A DNA stretch of 64,000 nt from Halanaeroarchaeum sp. HSR-CO (GTDB lineage Archaea; Halobacteriota; Halobacteria; Halobacteriales; Halobacteriaceae). Shown piece by piece: positions 31,601-40,445 of this stretch. The notes under the pieces are model-generated. The model saw only the letters and a program-made list of their open reading frames with translations, was not told where the DNA came from and did no database searches. The stretch is taken from assembly GCF_024972755.1 (NCBI RefSeq), contig NZ_CP087724.1, forward strand, positions 1,984,001 through 2,048,000. Reading direction: 5' to 3'. Every line of letters starts with the position of its first letter. Within the stretch, counting starts at the first letter, position 1. Both the position numbers and the translations under genes were made by a program.

Positions 31601-33586
31601 GTGGAATGCGTCTTCGTCGGTGCGGGTTCGGTCGCAGAGCAGTACGCAGACGGTCTCGAAACCGCCCCCCTGGAGCTGACGGCGGTGTGCGACCGGCGGT
31701 TCGATCGAGCGCAAGCACTCGCCGATAGCCACGGGGCGACCGCCTACGAGGACCTGACGGAGCTATTGGCGGCGGAAGCCGCGCCCCTGGTCGTCAACCT
31801 GACCAGCCACACCGCCCACGCGGGAGTGACCGAGACGGCACTGACCGCGGGTCGACACGTCTTCAGCGAGAAGCCACTGGCGATGAGTGCCGACCGCGCG
31901 GCCGAACTGCTGGCAATAGCCGAACGAAACGACCTGGCCCTCGCAGCGGCCCCGATCAATCATCGCGGAGCGGCACAGACACACGCCGGGACCCTCCTCG
32001 GCGACCGTCGCTTCGGCGAGATTCGCCTCGCGTACGCCCACGCCCACGTCGGGCGGGTCACGGAGTGGCACGAGAATCCCGACTCGTTCCTCGCGGTCGG
32101 CCCGCTCTACGATGGCGCGGTCTATCCGTTGAACCTGCTCGTCGCGTGGTTCGGGCCGGTCGAACGCGTCAGGACGGCCGACGCCATCGACGTCTGGCCG
32201 GACGGCGAGGACGGCACTCCCGGTCGCGCACCCCACGTCGAGGCAACCCTCGACTTCGAAAGCGGCCCCACCGTCCGACTTTCGACGAGTCTCTACGTTC
32301 CCCATCGCAGTCGCGAGTTCTACAGCCTCGAGATCCACGGCGACGAAGGCTCGCTCTACCTCCCGGATACCGGTGCGATGTCGGCCGGCCCGAAAGCGGT
32401 ATCGGTCGGTGCAAACGGTCGCGAATACGTCGCCGCGCCGCCCCCGTCCCCGCCGCGACCGCAATCGTACGTCGACGGCCCCACCCGGCTGGCCGAATCC
32501 ATCCGCGCCGGCGAGCGTCCGACGAACGACGCGCGGCGGGCCGTGCACGTCGTCGCCGTCTGTAACGCCATCGAGGAGGCCGCCGCCGATGGCGGCGACG
32601 TTCGCGTCCCCAGCCACGGGTTCTCCGCCAGCTTGCCCGACGGGCCACCGGTCCGACCGCCATCGGGCGGCCAGGGGTCCGAATCGCCCCGCGAGCCGGG
32701 ACGGGGATCCGCGATACGGCTGCCGCCGATCGGTTTCGGCGCTTCACGATACAGAGACGGCACGTACGTCGACCGCATCGACTCCATCGCGACGGCCATC
32801 GACGCTGGCTACCGACTGTTCGACTCCGCCGAACTCTACGGCAACGAATCGCGGATCGGAGCCCTCCTCGCGAGGGCGGGGACGCCGGACAGGGACCACT
32901 ACGCCATCATCGGGAAGGTCTGGAATACGAACCACGAACACGTCGCCGAGGCCTGCGAGGGGAGCCTGGCCGAACTCGGTCTCGAGTCGTTCGACGCCTA
33001 CCTCCTCCACTGGCCCGAAGCCTGGACATACCAGGGACCGCTCGAGGATCTGGCAGCGAAACCGGTCGACGAGCAGGAGGCGTTGACCTTCCCCACCGAC
33101 GAGACCGGACACCCTGCGACGGTCGATGTCCCACTGACGGAGACCTGGGGGCGCATGGAACGACTCCACGACCGGGGCCTCACCCGCACGCTGGGGTTGA
33201 GCAACGTGACCGTCGAACAGCTAGAGACGGTACTGGAGTCGGCCAGGATACCCCCGGCGATCGTCCAGGTCGAATCCCACCCGTATCGACCACGGCGCGC
33301 GCTGGTCGAGACCTGTCAGGACCTGGGCATCCGGGTCGTCGCCCACTCGCCACTCTCCGCCCCCGGACTCCTCGAAGAGCCAGTCCTGCTCGACGTCGCC
33401 GAGACACACGACAGCACCCCTGCGCAGGTCGTCCTCGCCTGGAATCGTGCCCGTGGCGTGGTCCCGATACCCGCGAGCAACGACCGCGATCACATCGTCG
33501 AGAACCTCGCAGCAGCCCGGATTCGTCTGGACAGCGCCGAACGAGCACGGATCGACGCCCTCGAGGACCCGACGTTCGAGCCATGA
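31601..33586 (+). CDS. Gfo/Idh/MocA oxidoreductase fused to aldo/keto reductase
   Basis: The 661-residue protein joins two reductase domains. Residues 1 to about 345 are a Gfo/Idh/MocA dehydrogenase with Rossmann loop VGAGSVAEQYADGL and the EKP motif at 90-92. After a Pro-Gly-rich linker (about 346-371), residues 372-661 form an aldo/keto reductase with an intact tetrad: Asp408, Tyr413, Lys439 and His470 (DSAELYG, IIGKVW, LLHWP). The C-terminal PIPASNDRDHIVEN is the usual NADPH phosphate site. Together they could oxidise and reduce one sugar- or polyol-like substrate in series. The fusion is unusual. GTG start chosen from the TATA spacing. Confidence 0.85.
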   Translation: MECVFVGAGSVAEQYADGLETAPLELTAVCDRRFDRAQALADSHGATAYEDLTELLAAEAAPLVVNLTSHTAHAGVTETALTAGRHVFSEKPLAMSADRAAELLAIAERNDLALAAAPINHRGAAQTHAGTLLGDRRFGEIRLAYAHAHVGRVTEWHENPDSFLAVGPLYDGAVYPLNLLVAWFGPVERVRTADAIDVWPDGEDGTPGRAPHVEATLDFESGPTVRLSTSLYVPHRSREFYSLEIHGDEGSLYLPDTGAMSAGPKAVSVGANGREYVAAPPPSPPRPQSYVDGPTRLAESIRAGERPTNDARRAVHVVAVCNAIEEAAADGGDVRVPSHGFSASLPDGPPVRPPSGGQGSESPREPGRGSAIRLPPIGFGASRYRDGTYVDRIDSIATAIDAGYRLFDSAELYGNESRIGALLARAGTPDRDHYAIIGKVWNTNHEHVAEACEGSLAELGLESFDAYLLHWPEAWTYQGPLEDLAAKPVDEQEALTFPTDETGHPATVDVPLTETWGRMERLHDRGLTRTLGLSNVTVEQLETVLESARIPPAIVQVESHPYRPRRALVETCQDLGIRVVAHSPLSAPGLLEEPVLLDVAETHDSTPAQVVLAWNRARGVVPIPASNDRDHIVENLAAARIRLDSAERARIDALEDPTFEP

Positions 33587-34362
33587 CCGGACAGACCGTC
33601 GACCGATCCGGACTCGAACGGCCGTTCGGCCGCGTGGTCGTGGGGTTCACCCTCTCAGTACTGGCGATCGCCCTCGGAGTGGGTACTCTCGCAGGAACGT
33701 CGACCGCCGTCCGATGGGCGATTCCGACAGCCGCGGTCGCGGCCATTGCACTGGCGTATTGCTACCGCCTCCTCGAGCACAACCACCCTGCAGGGGCATC
33801 GCGACCGGCGTTCGATTCGCTCGGCGTCGCGAACCACGTGACCCTCGCCAGAGGCGGCCTGTTCGCGGCCATCGCTGGTTTCGCGTTTCTCGAACCGACC
33901 CGGTGGATCGGCTGGCTTCCGGCCCTGCTCTACGGGGCGGGGTCCGCGCTTGACGCCGTCGACGGGTTCCTGGCGCGGATGAACGGACGGACGACCGTCC
34001 TCGGTGCGAAACTGGACATGGCGTTCGACTCGGTCGGGTTCGTGGTCGGACCGGTCGTCGCCGTCCTCTGGGGGCGGTTGCCGGTCTGGTACCTCTCGCT
34101 CTCGGTGGCCCGATATCTGTTCCTCGCGGGCAAAACGTGGCGACAACGGCGAGGCCGGCCAGTCTTCGAACTGCCCGAGAGCAGGGTCCGGCGGCCGCTC
34201 GCGGGTTTTCAGATGGCATTCATCACCGTCGCACTCGCTCCGCTCGTGTCGGCCGAGACGATTCACACGCTCGCCGTGGTCGCGTTACTCCCCTCCCTGC
34301 TGGTGTTCCTCAGAGATTACCTGGTCGTCAGCGGTCGGCGTGGGGGTGGGGAACAATATTAA
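33583..34362 (+). CDS. CDP-alcohol phosphatidyltransferase family protein
   Basis: This 259-residue membrane protein carries the CDP-alcohol phosphotransferase motif D124-x2-DG-x2-AR-x8-G141-x3-D145-x3-D149, all residues present. Hydrophobic segments surround it (about 17-35, 43-62, 90-105, 150-165, 215-255). Such enzymes move a phospho-alcohol from a CDP-linked donor to a second alcohol, for example making archaetidyl-inositol or -serine. Its ATG overlaps the stop of the fusion enzyme by four bases. The acceptor cannot be deduced, but the neighbours suggest an unusual sugar or polyol. Confidence 0.85.
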   Translation: MTGQTVDRSGLERPFGRVVVGFTLSVLAIALGVGTLAGTSTAVRWAIPTAAVAAIALAYCYRLLEHNHPAGASRPAFDSLGVANHVTLARGGLFAAIAGFAFLEPTRWIGWLPALLYGAGSALDAVDGFLARMNGRTTVLGAKLDMAFDSVGFVVGPVVAVLWGRLPVWYLSLSVARYLFLAGKTWRQRRGRPVFELPESRVRRPLAGFQMAFITVALAPLVSAETIHTLAVVALLPSLLVFLRDYLVVSGRRGGGEQY

Positions 34363-34474
34363 CCGTGCCGGGTATTGTTATCGATGTGAACCGTATAGCT
34401 CGCTATGAGGTACCGGCCCTCGCGACCGACGGAACCACGCCGTCTCACCACGCCGATGCACGGGTGACCCGGCA

Positions 34475-35539
34475 ATGGCCCAGAGCAACGAGTCGCCCTC
34501 GAGCACCACCGCAGGAGTGGTGTTCGGGCTGATGGAGCAGCGCTCGCTCTACTTCACCGCCCCAGGGGAGACCGCCATCCAGGAGTCCCGAGTGACCGCT
34601 GCAGAGGACGAGGTGCTGGTCGAGACGACCGTCTCGGCGGTCAGCGCTGGCACCGAACTCCTCATCTATCGGGACGAGGCGCCGGGGAGTCTCGAAGCGG
34701 ACGCGACCATCGACGCACTCGACGGCGACCTCTCGTATCCGGTCAAATACGGCTACGCCACGGTCGGGACGGTCACCGAGACCGGCCGATCCGTCGACGA
34801 CGACTGGCGAGGGCGATCGGTCTTCGCGTTCAACCCGCACGAATCGCGATTCGCCGCCACCCCCGACAGCCTCATCCCGGTGCCCGAAGGACTGCCGGTG
34901 GAGTCGATGGCGCTATTCCCCTCGGTCGAGACCGCGACGTCGCTCGTCATCGACGGACGGCCACGGATCGGCGAACGCGTAGTGGTCTTCGGGGCGGGTA
35001 TCGTCGGCCTCTGTACCGTCGACCTGCTCTCGTCGTTCCCCCTCGGCCGACTGACCGTCGTGGAACCACTCGAGCAGCGACGCGAGCACGCACGAGAACT
35101 CGGGGCCGACCGGGCCATCGCGCCGGCGGAAGTGCGGACCGAACTCGAGTTCGACGGCGACCCGGCGGGAGCCGACCTCGTCTACGAACTCTCCGGAAAT
35201 CCGGCGGCACTCGACGACGCTTTGGACGTGACGGGGTACGACAGCCGCGTGATCGTCGGCTCGTGGTACGGAACCAAACGGGCCGATATCGATCTGGGCG
35301 CCGATTTCCACCGGGACCGTGTGTCCATCGAATCGAGTCAGGTGAGCACGCTCGCGCCTGATTCGCGGGGTCGGTTCACGCGCGACCGGCGAGCGGCAGT
35401 CGCCCTCGACCGGCTCCGGACGATGGATACCGACTCGTTGATAACCCATCGGATCCCGTTCGCCGAGGCCGACGCCGCGTACCACCTGCTCGATAGACGA
35501 CCGGAGGCCGCCATCCAGGTACTCCTGACCTACGAATGA
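34475..35539 (+). CDS. MDR-family dehydrogenase, BchC-like, without zinc ligands
   Basis: The 354-residue medium-chain dehydrogenase has the substrate-domain pattern SAVSAGTELLIYRDE (SAGTE at 57-61) and KYGYATVGTVTETG, as in BchC-like enzymes, in place of the GHE and Cys motifs of zinc alcohol dehydrogenases. The structural zinc Cys cluster is also missing. A Rossmann domain follows: VVVFGAGIVGLCTVDLL near residue 170. It may reduce or oxidise a ring-attached hydroxyl. An alternative start 19 codons later (34532) would remove a Ser/Thr-rich leader. A 112-base gap before it contains AT-rich DNA (about 34353-34385) and could hold its own promoter. Confidence 0.78.
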   Translation: MAQSNESPSSTTAGVVFGLMEQRSLYFTAPGETAIQESRVTAAEDEVLVETTVSAVSAGTELLIYRDEAPGSLEADATIDALDGDLSYPVKYGYATVGTVTETGRSVDDDWRGRSVFAFNPHESRFAATPDSLIPVPEGLPVESMALFPSVETATSLVIDGRPRIGERVVVFGAGIVGLCTVDLLSSFPLGRLTVVEPLEQRREHARELGADRAIAPAEVRTELEFDGDPAGADLVYELSGNPAALDDALDVTGYDSRVIVGSWYGTKRADIDLGADFHRDRVSIESSQVSTLAPDSRGRFTRDRRAAVALDRLRTMDTDSLITHRIPFAEADAAYHLLDRRPEAAIQVLLTYE

Positions 35540-35967
35540 CCCGAACTACCGACACTGCAACGGTCGAGACGAATCGCCCCGAAACCACCTATACGCTCGG
35601 CGTCAGCCGTGATCTCGTCGCCCAACACTTCCTCACGGTCCCCGATCCCGGGCCGGAGGGAGAGATCCACAGCCACCACTTCGAACTGGAGGTTCGATTC
35701 GCAGGACCCGCCCTCGACGAATACGGCTATCTCGTGGACATCGACGCCGTAAACGACATCCTCGACGAGATCGAGAGCCGGTATCGCGACGCCCTCCTCA
35801 ACGACCTCCCCGAATTCGAGGGCGAGAACCCCAGCGTGGAGCGATTCGCCCGCCACGTCGGCGACCGTATCGCTGCCGAACTGCCCGACGCCACCCCGAA
35901 TAGCCTCGTGGTCCGCATCTGGGAGGACGAATCCGCCTGGGCCAGTCACCGGCGTCGACTCGAGTGA
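35536..35967 (+). CDS. 6-pyruvoyl-tetrahydropterin synthase/QueD-family protein with Glu for Cys
   Basis: The 143-residue protein matches the PTPS/QueD fold: His31 and the HSHH stretch (45-48) supply zinc ligands, and LNDLPEFEGENPSVERFARHV matches the LND...NPTaEnLA segment. In QueD and PTPS-I the catalytic Cys lies four residues before the HGH histidine; here that position is Glu41, as in PTPS-III enzymes that make 6-hydroxymethyl-dihydropterin. Overlaps of four bases with both neighbours (35536-35539 and 35964-35967) make it part of a tightly coupled set. It may make a pterin or act on a related aldehyde. Confidence 0.8.
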   Translation: MTRTTDTATVETNRPETTYTLGVSRDLVAQHFLTVPDPGPEGEIHSHHFELEVRFAGPALDEYGYLVDIDAVNDILDEIESRYRDALLNDLPEFEGENPSVERFARHVGDRIAAELPDATPNSLVVRIWEDESAWASHRRRLE

Positions 35968-36824
35968 TGGACCACGCAGCGATCCGGTACCTGGAGGCGA
36001 AACGGTCGATCGACGACCGGGCGATGGCCGACGAAGTGCTGGCGACGGTGCGGCGGTCGCTGCCGCCAGACCCGACCATCCTGGAAGCGGGCTGTGGAAC
36101 CGGGACGATGGTTCCCCGGCTACTCGAGTTGGGAATCACCGACGGCACGTATCGCGGTGTGGACCGGGACGAGACAGTCATCGCCTTCGCCAGGGACGAT
36201 CGCCCGAAAGAACTCCGGAATGGTGGTCGGCAGGTCGACGTCTCACCGAGGGGGTTCCGGGTCGATGACATGGCCGTCTCGTTCGTGGTGGGTGACGCGC
36301 TCGACGCGTTCGCGGACGTGAGCGACGCAGACCTCTTCGTCGCGGCCTCGTTCGCAGACCTGGTTCCCATACCGGCCCTGCTCGATACCATCACGACGGC
36401 GCTGCGCCCCGGAGGGCTGGCGTATCTCCCGCTCACCTTCGACGGCGAGACGGTCTTCCAGCCGGACCACCCGGCCGACGAACAGGTGATCGACGCGTAC
36501 CACCAGGCCATCGACGCCCGACCCGGTCGTGACGCCCGGGCTGGCCGCCATCTACTCCATGAGTTCCAGGACAGCCCGGGCGAGTTGCTCGCCGTCGCGT
36601 CCTCCGACTGGATCGTCCGCCCGCGAGACGGAGTCTATCCGACCGACGAGGCGTACTTCCTCACTCGAATTCTCGACTTCGTCGAGTCGTCGCTCTCGAA
36701 TGCGTCGCCGCCGGTTCCTGACCTCGCGGACTGGCTCGAGGTCCGGCGAAGCCAGTTGGCCGCGAGCGAACTGACCTACGTCGCCCACAATTACGACCTC
36801 CTGTACCGGACGGCAGGGGACTGA
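35964..36824 (+). CDS. Class I SAM-dependent methyltransferase
   Basis: The 286-residue protein has SAM motif I as ILEAGCGTGTMVPRLLELG (about residues 34-53), a motif II acidic residue in YRGVDRDE, and RPGGLAYLPLTFDGETVF further on. The C-terminal third (LLAVASSDWIVRPRDG; YVAHNYDLL) is specific and may bind the substrate. It ends the coupled cluster that starts at 31601. The acceptor is unknown, but pterin, sugar or lipid head-group are candidates. Confidence 0.78.
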   Translation: MMDHAAIRYLEAKRSIDDRAMADEVLATVRRSLPPDPTILEAGCGTGTMVPRLLELGITDGTYRGVDRDETVIAFARDDRPKELRNGGRQVDVSPRGFRVDDMAVSFVVGDALDAFADVSDADLFVAASFADLVPIPALLDTITTALRPGGLAYLPLTFDGETVFQPDHPADEQVIDAYHQAIDARPGRDARAGRHLLHEFQDSPGELLAVASSDWIVRPRDGVYPTDEAYFLTRILDFVESSLSNASPPVPDLADWLEVRRSQLAASELTYVAHNYDLLYRTAGD

Positions 36825-36911
36825 ACGGCGCGGTCCCCTGCAGAGCAGGTCTTCTTCCGAACTCCCCGAAGATGTACAGGACTTTTCCCCGACCCGAGTG
36901 AGTGACCAGTC

Positions 36912-37457
36912 ATGTACGAGGTCGAAGTGAAGGTTCGTGCGGACCACGACGCCGTCCGGAGTGCACTGGAACGACTCGAGGCCACTCGCGTGGGAACCGT
37001 CGAGCAGGCGGACGTCTACTACGACGTGCCCCATCGGAACTTCGCCGAGACCGACGAAGCGCTCCGAATCAGGCGGGAAGTCGATGCAGCGGGCGAATCC
37101 GAGACGGTCCTCACCTACAAAGGACCGCTCGTCGAGGACGATTCGAAGACCCGCGAGGAGATCGAGACGCCCATCGTCGAACTACCGACGTTCGAAGCCA
37201 TCCTCGATTCGCTGGGGTTCGAACCGGCGGCGACGGTCGAGAAGACGCGGGAACGGTGGGAAGTCGACGACTACGTCGTCTCTCTTGACGACGTGGCGGG
37301 GCTCGGAGGGTTCGTGGAGGTCGAGGCCGAAGCGGAACGGGAGGCAGTCTCGTCGGTTCGAGACGGCGCCTACGAGGTCCTCCGCCGCCTGGATCTCGAC
37401 CCCGAATCGCAGATTCGGACGTCCTATCTCGGACTGTTGCTCGAGGACGATGGATAG
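36912..37457 (+). CDS. CYTH-domain protein (CyaB/thiamine-triphosphatase type)
   Basis: This 181-residue tunnel-fold protein begins with the ExExK motif (YEVEVKVRAD) that binds metal and triphosphate. Arg and Lys-rich strands follow (EALRIRREVD, TYKGPLVEDDSKTREEIET), then RERWEVDDYVVSLDDVAGLGGFVEVEAE. Archaeal members are annotated as class IV adenylate cyclase, but most act as inorganic triphosphatases; the product here cannot be decided. It lies 87 bases after the methyltransferase. Confidence 0.85.
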   Translation: MYEVEVKVRADHDAVRSALERLEATRVGTVEQADVYYDVPHRNFAETDEALRIRREVDAAGESETVLTYKGPLVEDDSKTREEIETPIVELPTFEAILDSLGFEPAATVEKTRERWEVDDYVVSLDDVAGLGGFVEVEAEAEREAVSSVRDGAYEVLRRLDLDPESQIRTSYLGLLLEDDG

Positions 37458-37550
37458 CGCCCGGGACGCCACCGAAAATGCGCGTGGCGCATATTGTCGG
37501 CCCCAGTTCTTTTCGCAAGTTATAGAACGCCCGGCAGGTAACCTTCGACA

Positions 37551-38756
37551 ATGACCGAGCGAAACATTCGAGTGCAGGCCCTCGACCGCGGCGCGGTCGA
37601 AGACCAGGAGGTCGAGATCGTCGAGCGGAAGGGCATCGGTCACCCCGACTCCATCTGCGACGGCATCGCCGAGGCCGTCTCTCGGGCACTCGCCCAGGAA
37701 TACATGGACCGGTTCGACAAGGTCCTCCACTACAACACCGACGAGACCCAACTGGTCGCCGGCGACGCCGCCCCCGCCTTCGGTGGTGGCGAGGTGATCG
37801 AACCGATCTACATCCTCCTCGTGGGTCGCGCGACGAAATACTACGACGGGACCGCGATTCCCGTCGACGCCATCGCGCTGGAGGCCGCCCGTTCGTACCT
37901 CCGCGAGACGATTCCCAACCTCGACCTCGAGTCGGATGTCATCGTCGACGTCAAACTCGGGGAGGGCTCCGGGGACCTCCAGGAGGTCTTCAGCGAAACG
38001 GGCGCGGCCGTCCCGATGGCCAACGACACGAGTTTCGGAGTCGGGCACGCACCGCTCACCGAGACCGAGCGCATCGTCCTGGAGACCGAACGACGTCTCG
38101 ACGCGGAGTTCGGCGAGAGTCACCCCGCCCTCGGCGAGGACGTCAAGGTGATGGGCAAGCGCGAAGGCAACACGATCGATCTGACGGTCGCCGCCGCGAT
38201 GGTCGACGCCTACGTTCCGAACATGGACGCCTACAAGGCCGAGGTCGAGGCGGTCCGCGACTTCGTGAACGACCTCGCCTACGAATTTACGGACCGGGAG
38301 GTACGGGTGCACGTCAACACGGCCGACGACTACGACGAGGGCTCCATCTACCTCACCACCACCGGGACGAGCGCCGAACAGGGTGACGACGGCTCGGTGG
38401 GCCGGGGCAATCGCGCGAACGGGCTCATCACCCCAAACCGCTCGATGTCGATGGAGGCGACGAGCGGGAAGAACCCGGTCAACCACATCGGCAAGATCTA
38501 CAACCTCCTCTCGAACCAGATCGCTGGCCGCGTCGTCGACAACGTCGCCGGCATCCGGGACCTCCGTGTCCGCCTGCTCAGCCAGATCGGCTCGCCGATC
38601 GACGATCCCCACGTCGCCGACGTCCACGTGACGACCGAGGACGGCGTCGGCCTGGGCGACATCGAGCAGGATGTCCGGGACATCGTAGACGACGAACTCG
38701 CCCACGTGGCCGACGTCACCGAACGGACGATCGACGGCGAACTGACGACGTTCTAG
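37551..38756 (+). CDS. mat: S-adenosylmethionine synthetase, archaeal type
   Basis: The 401-residue enzyme forms SAM from methionine and ATP. It is the archaeal MAT family, distinct from bacterial Met[23 protein letters not shown] near residue 25, [64 protein letters not shown] (motifs read in parts). All conserved nucleotide-binding residues appear intact. It could supply SAM to the adjacent methyltransferase, though as housekeeping function. Confidence 0.95.
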   Translation: MTERNIRVQALDRGAVEDQEVEIVERKGIGHPDSICDGIAEAVSRALAQEYMDRFDKVLHYNTDETQLVAGDAAPAFGGGEVIEPIYILLVGRATKYYDGTAIPVDAIALEAARSYLRETIPNLDLESDVIVDVKLGEGSGDLQEVFSETGAAVPMANDTSFGVGHAPLTETERIVLETERRLDAEFGESHPALGEDVKVMGKREGNTIDLTVAAAMVDAYVPNMDAYKAEVEAVRDFVNDLAYEFTDREVRVHVNTADDYDEGSIYLTTTGTSAEQGDDGSVGRGNRANGLITPNRSMSMEATSGKNPVNHIGKIYNLLSNQIAGRVVDNVAGIRDLRVRLLSQIGSPIDDPHVADVHVTTEDGVGLGDIEQDVRDIVDDELAHVADVTERTIDGELTTF

Positions 38757-38793
38757 CGAAGGCGGTATAGGGTACGGGTCCGTTCTCCCGGAC

Positions 38794-39996
38794 ATGACGG
38801 TCCCCGGTGCCGACGCGGTGCTCGTCAGACACGGAGACATCGGTGTGAAATCCGCCCACGTCCAGGCGTCGATGGAGGGGGACCTCGCCGACCGCGTCGC
38901 CGCAATGCTCGATGATCGGGGCGTTTCGGGAACGGTGGACCACGAGTGGGGACGGTTGTTCGTCAGAACGCCGGCGGCGGAGGTGGCGACGGACACAGTC
39001 ACGGACGTCTTCGGCGTTCACACCGCCAGTCCAGCACGAACCGTCCCGGCGTCGATCGACGCGATAACCGAGACGCTGGCGGAGATAGCGACCGTGACCT
39101 ACGACGGTGGGACCTTCGCCGTCGATGCGCGGCGGACCGGCGACCACGATTTCACGAGCCACGAGGTCGGCAAGCGGGGTGGGGACGCCATCTGGCAGGC
39201 CGTCGAGTCCGAGTTCGACCCCGGAGTCGACCTCGACGACCCGGATCACCCGTTTTACGTGGAGGTCCGCGACGAGGACGCGTACATCTTCACCGAGAGA
39301 CGAGACGGCCCAGGTGGCTTTCCGCTCGGAAGCCAGGCCCCGCTCGTCGCACTCGTCAGCGGTGGCATCGATTCGCCGGTGGCCGCCTGGCAGGCGATGC
39401 GGCGTGGGTCGCCCATCGTCCCGGTCTACCTCGACCTTGGAGACTACGGCGGCAGCGACCACCGGGCCAGGGCCATCGCGACCATCGAGACGCTCTCCCG
39501 ATTCGCGCCCGCCCAGGACGTGCGACCCAGAGTCGTCCACGTCGGCGAGTACGTGGACCGACTGGTCGAAGCGATTTCCTCGACGCGGATGCTCTCGTTC
39601 CGGCGGTTGATGTACCGGATTGCCGAACACGTCGCCGAGGCGGAGGGTGCTGCCGGCGTGGTCACCGGGGAGGCAGTTGGACAGAAGTCGAGTCAGACGG
39701 TCCGGAACCTCGCCGCAGTCGATCGGGCCACGGAGCTGCCGATCCACCGGCCACTGCTGACCTGGGACAAACAGGAGATCATCGCCGAAGCCCGCCGGAT
39801 CGGGACCTACGAGGACTCGACCATCGACGCCGGCTGTCATCGGGTCGCTCCAGACAAACCCGCGACGCGAGCGACCGTCGCGGCTGTCGAAGCCGCCGAG
39901 CCACCCGAGATGTTCGAGTGGGCCACGAAAGCGGCGGAGAACGTCGAGGTGATCGAGGTCGGCGAGCCAGAAAGCGTCGTCGAGGGGGCACCGTGA
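38794..39996 (+). CDS. thiI: tRNA 4-thiouridine synthase ThiI
   Basis: The 400-residue protein starts with an N-terminal ferredoxin-like plus THUMP region (to about residue 165), then the PP-loop ATP pyrophosphatase (VALVSGGIDSPVAAWQ, near 180) that adenylates uridine 8 of tRNA. GEAVGQKSSQTVRNL and PLLTWDKQEIIAEAR also match. It has no C-terminal rhodanese domain, as in most archaea, so sulfur must come from another carrier. It overlaps the next gene by four bases (GTGA). Confidence 0.93.
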   Translation: MTVPGADAVLVRHGDIGVKSAHVQASMEGDLADRVAAMLDDRGVSGTVDHEWGRLFVRTPAAEVATDTVTDVFGVHTASPARTVPASIDAITETLAEIATVTYDGGTFAVDARRTGDHDFTSHEVGKRGGDAIWQAVESEFDPGVDLDDPDHPFYVEVRDEDAYIFTERRDGPGGFPLGSQAPLVALVSGGIDSPVAAWQAMRRGSPIVPVYLDLGDYGGSDHRARAIATIETLSRFAPAQDVRPRVVHVGEYVDRLVEAISSTRMLSFRRLMYRIAEHVAEAEGAAGVVTGEAVGQKSSQTVRNLAAVDRATELPIHRPLLTWDKQEIIAEARRIGTYEDSTIDAGCHRVAPDKPATRATVAAVEAAEPPEMFEWATKAAENVEVIEVGEPESVVEGAP

Positions 39997-40445
39997 CCAG
40001 GGTCTGTATCCTCGGCCAGGCGGACGTCGCCATCAAAGCGGACCTACTCGCCTACGAGACGGCGCGGTCTGCACTCGCCCCCTACGAGTTCGAAACCCCC
40101 TTCGAGAACGCACTCGCCGTGGACACGGTGAGTCTGGGGGCGGCGGTCTCGCTGTTGAACGACCTCAACTGGTATCTCGTCAGACTCGCCCGTGAGGCGT
40201 TCGTCCAGGACCGCTCCATCAGCGAGACGGAGTGGCTCTCCCGGGACCTCGCGACCGCGATTCGGAACGGCGCCATAACGAAAGAGCAGTCCGGCGACTA
40301 TCTGAAGGTCTACGGGGTGCAGGACGGCGAACTCGTCGAGCCGATGTTCGCCGCACGAACCGTCGACGGCGTGCCGGAGTACGACCTGCGCGAGGTCGAG
40401 GAGACGGTCGTGGTCCGGGTCACGGACTCCGAGTTCGGCGACTAA
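39993..40445 (+). CDS. Conserved haloarchaeal protein (DUF5804-like)
   Basis: The 150-residue protein uses a GTG start overlapping the thiI stop by four bases. It has no hydrophobic segment. Conserved-looking stretches are TRVCILGQADVAIKADLLAYETARSAL, ENALAVDTVSLGAAVSLLNDLNWYLVRLAREAF and YLKVYGVQDGELVEPMFAARTVDGVPEYDLREVEETVVVRVT (in parts). I believe similar proteins are annotated DUF5804 but cannot confirm. Translational coupling to thiI suggests a role near tRNA thiolation or is simply positional. Its 3' end overlaps the convergent cysK. Confidence 0.6.
   Translation: MTRVCILGQADVAIKADLLAYETARSALAPYEFETPFENALAVDTVSLGAAVSLLNDLNWYLVRLAREAFVQDRSISETEWLSRDLATAIRNGAITKEQSGDYLKVYGVQDGELVEPMFAARTVDGVPEYDLREVEETVVVRVTDSEFGD

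Noticed and set aside
36912-37457. CYTH protein as part of the 31601-36824 cluster
   Set aside because: It follows on the same strand but after an 87-base gap without overlap, and CYTH proteins are common housekeeping genes, so I left it outside the cluster.
37182-39002. 606-codon minus-strand frame opposite mat
   Set aside because: Antisense shadow; the plus strand encodes a clear SAM synthetase.
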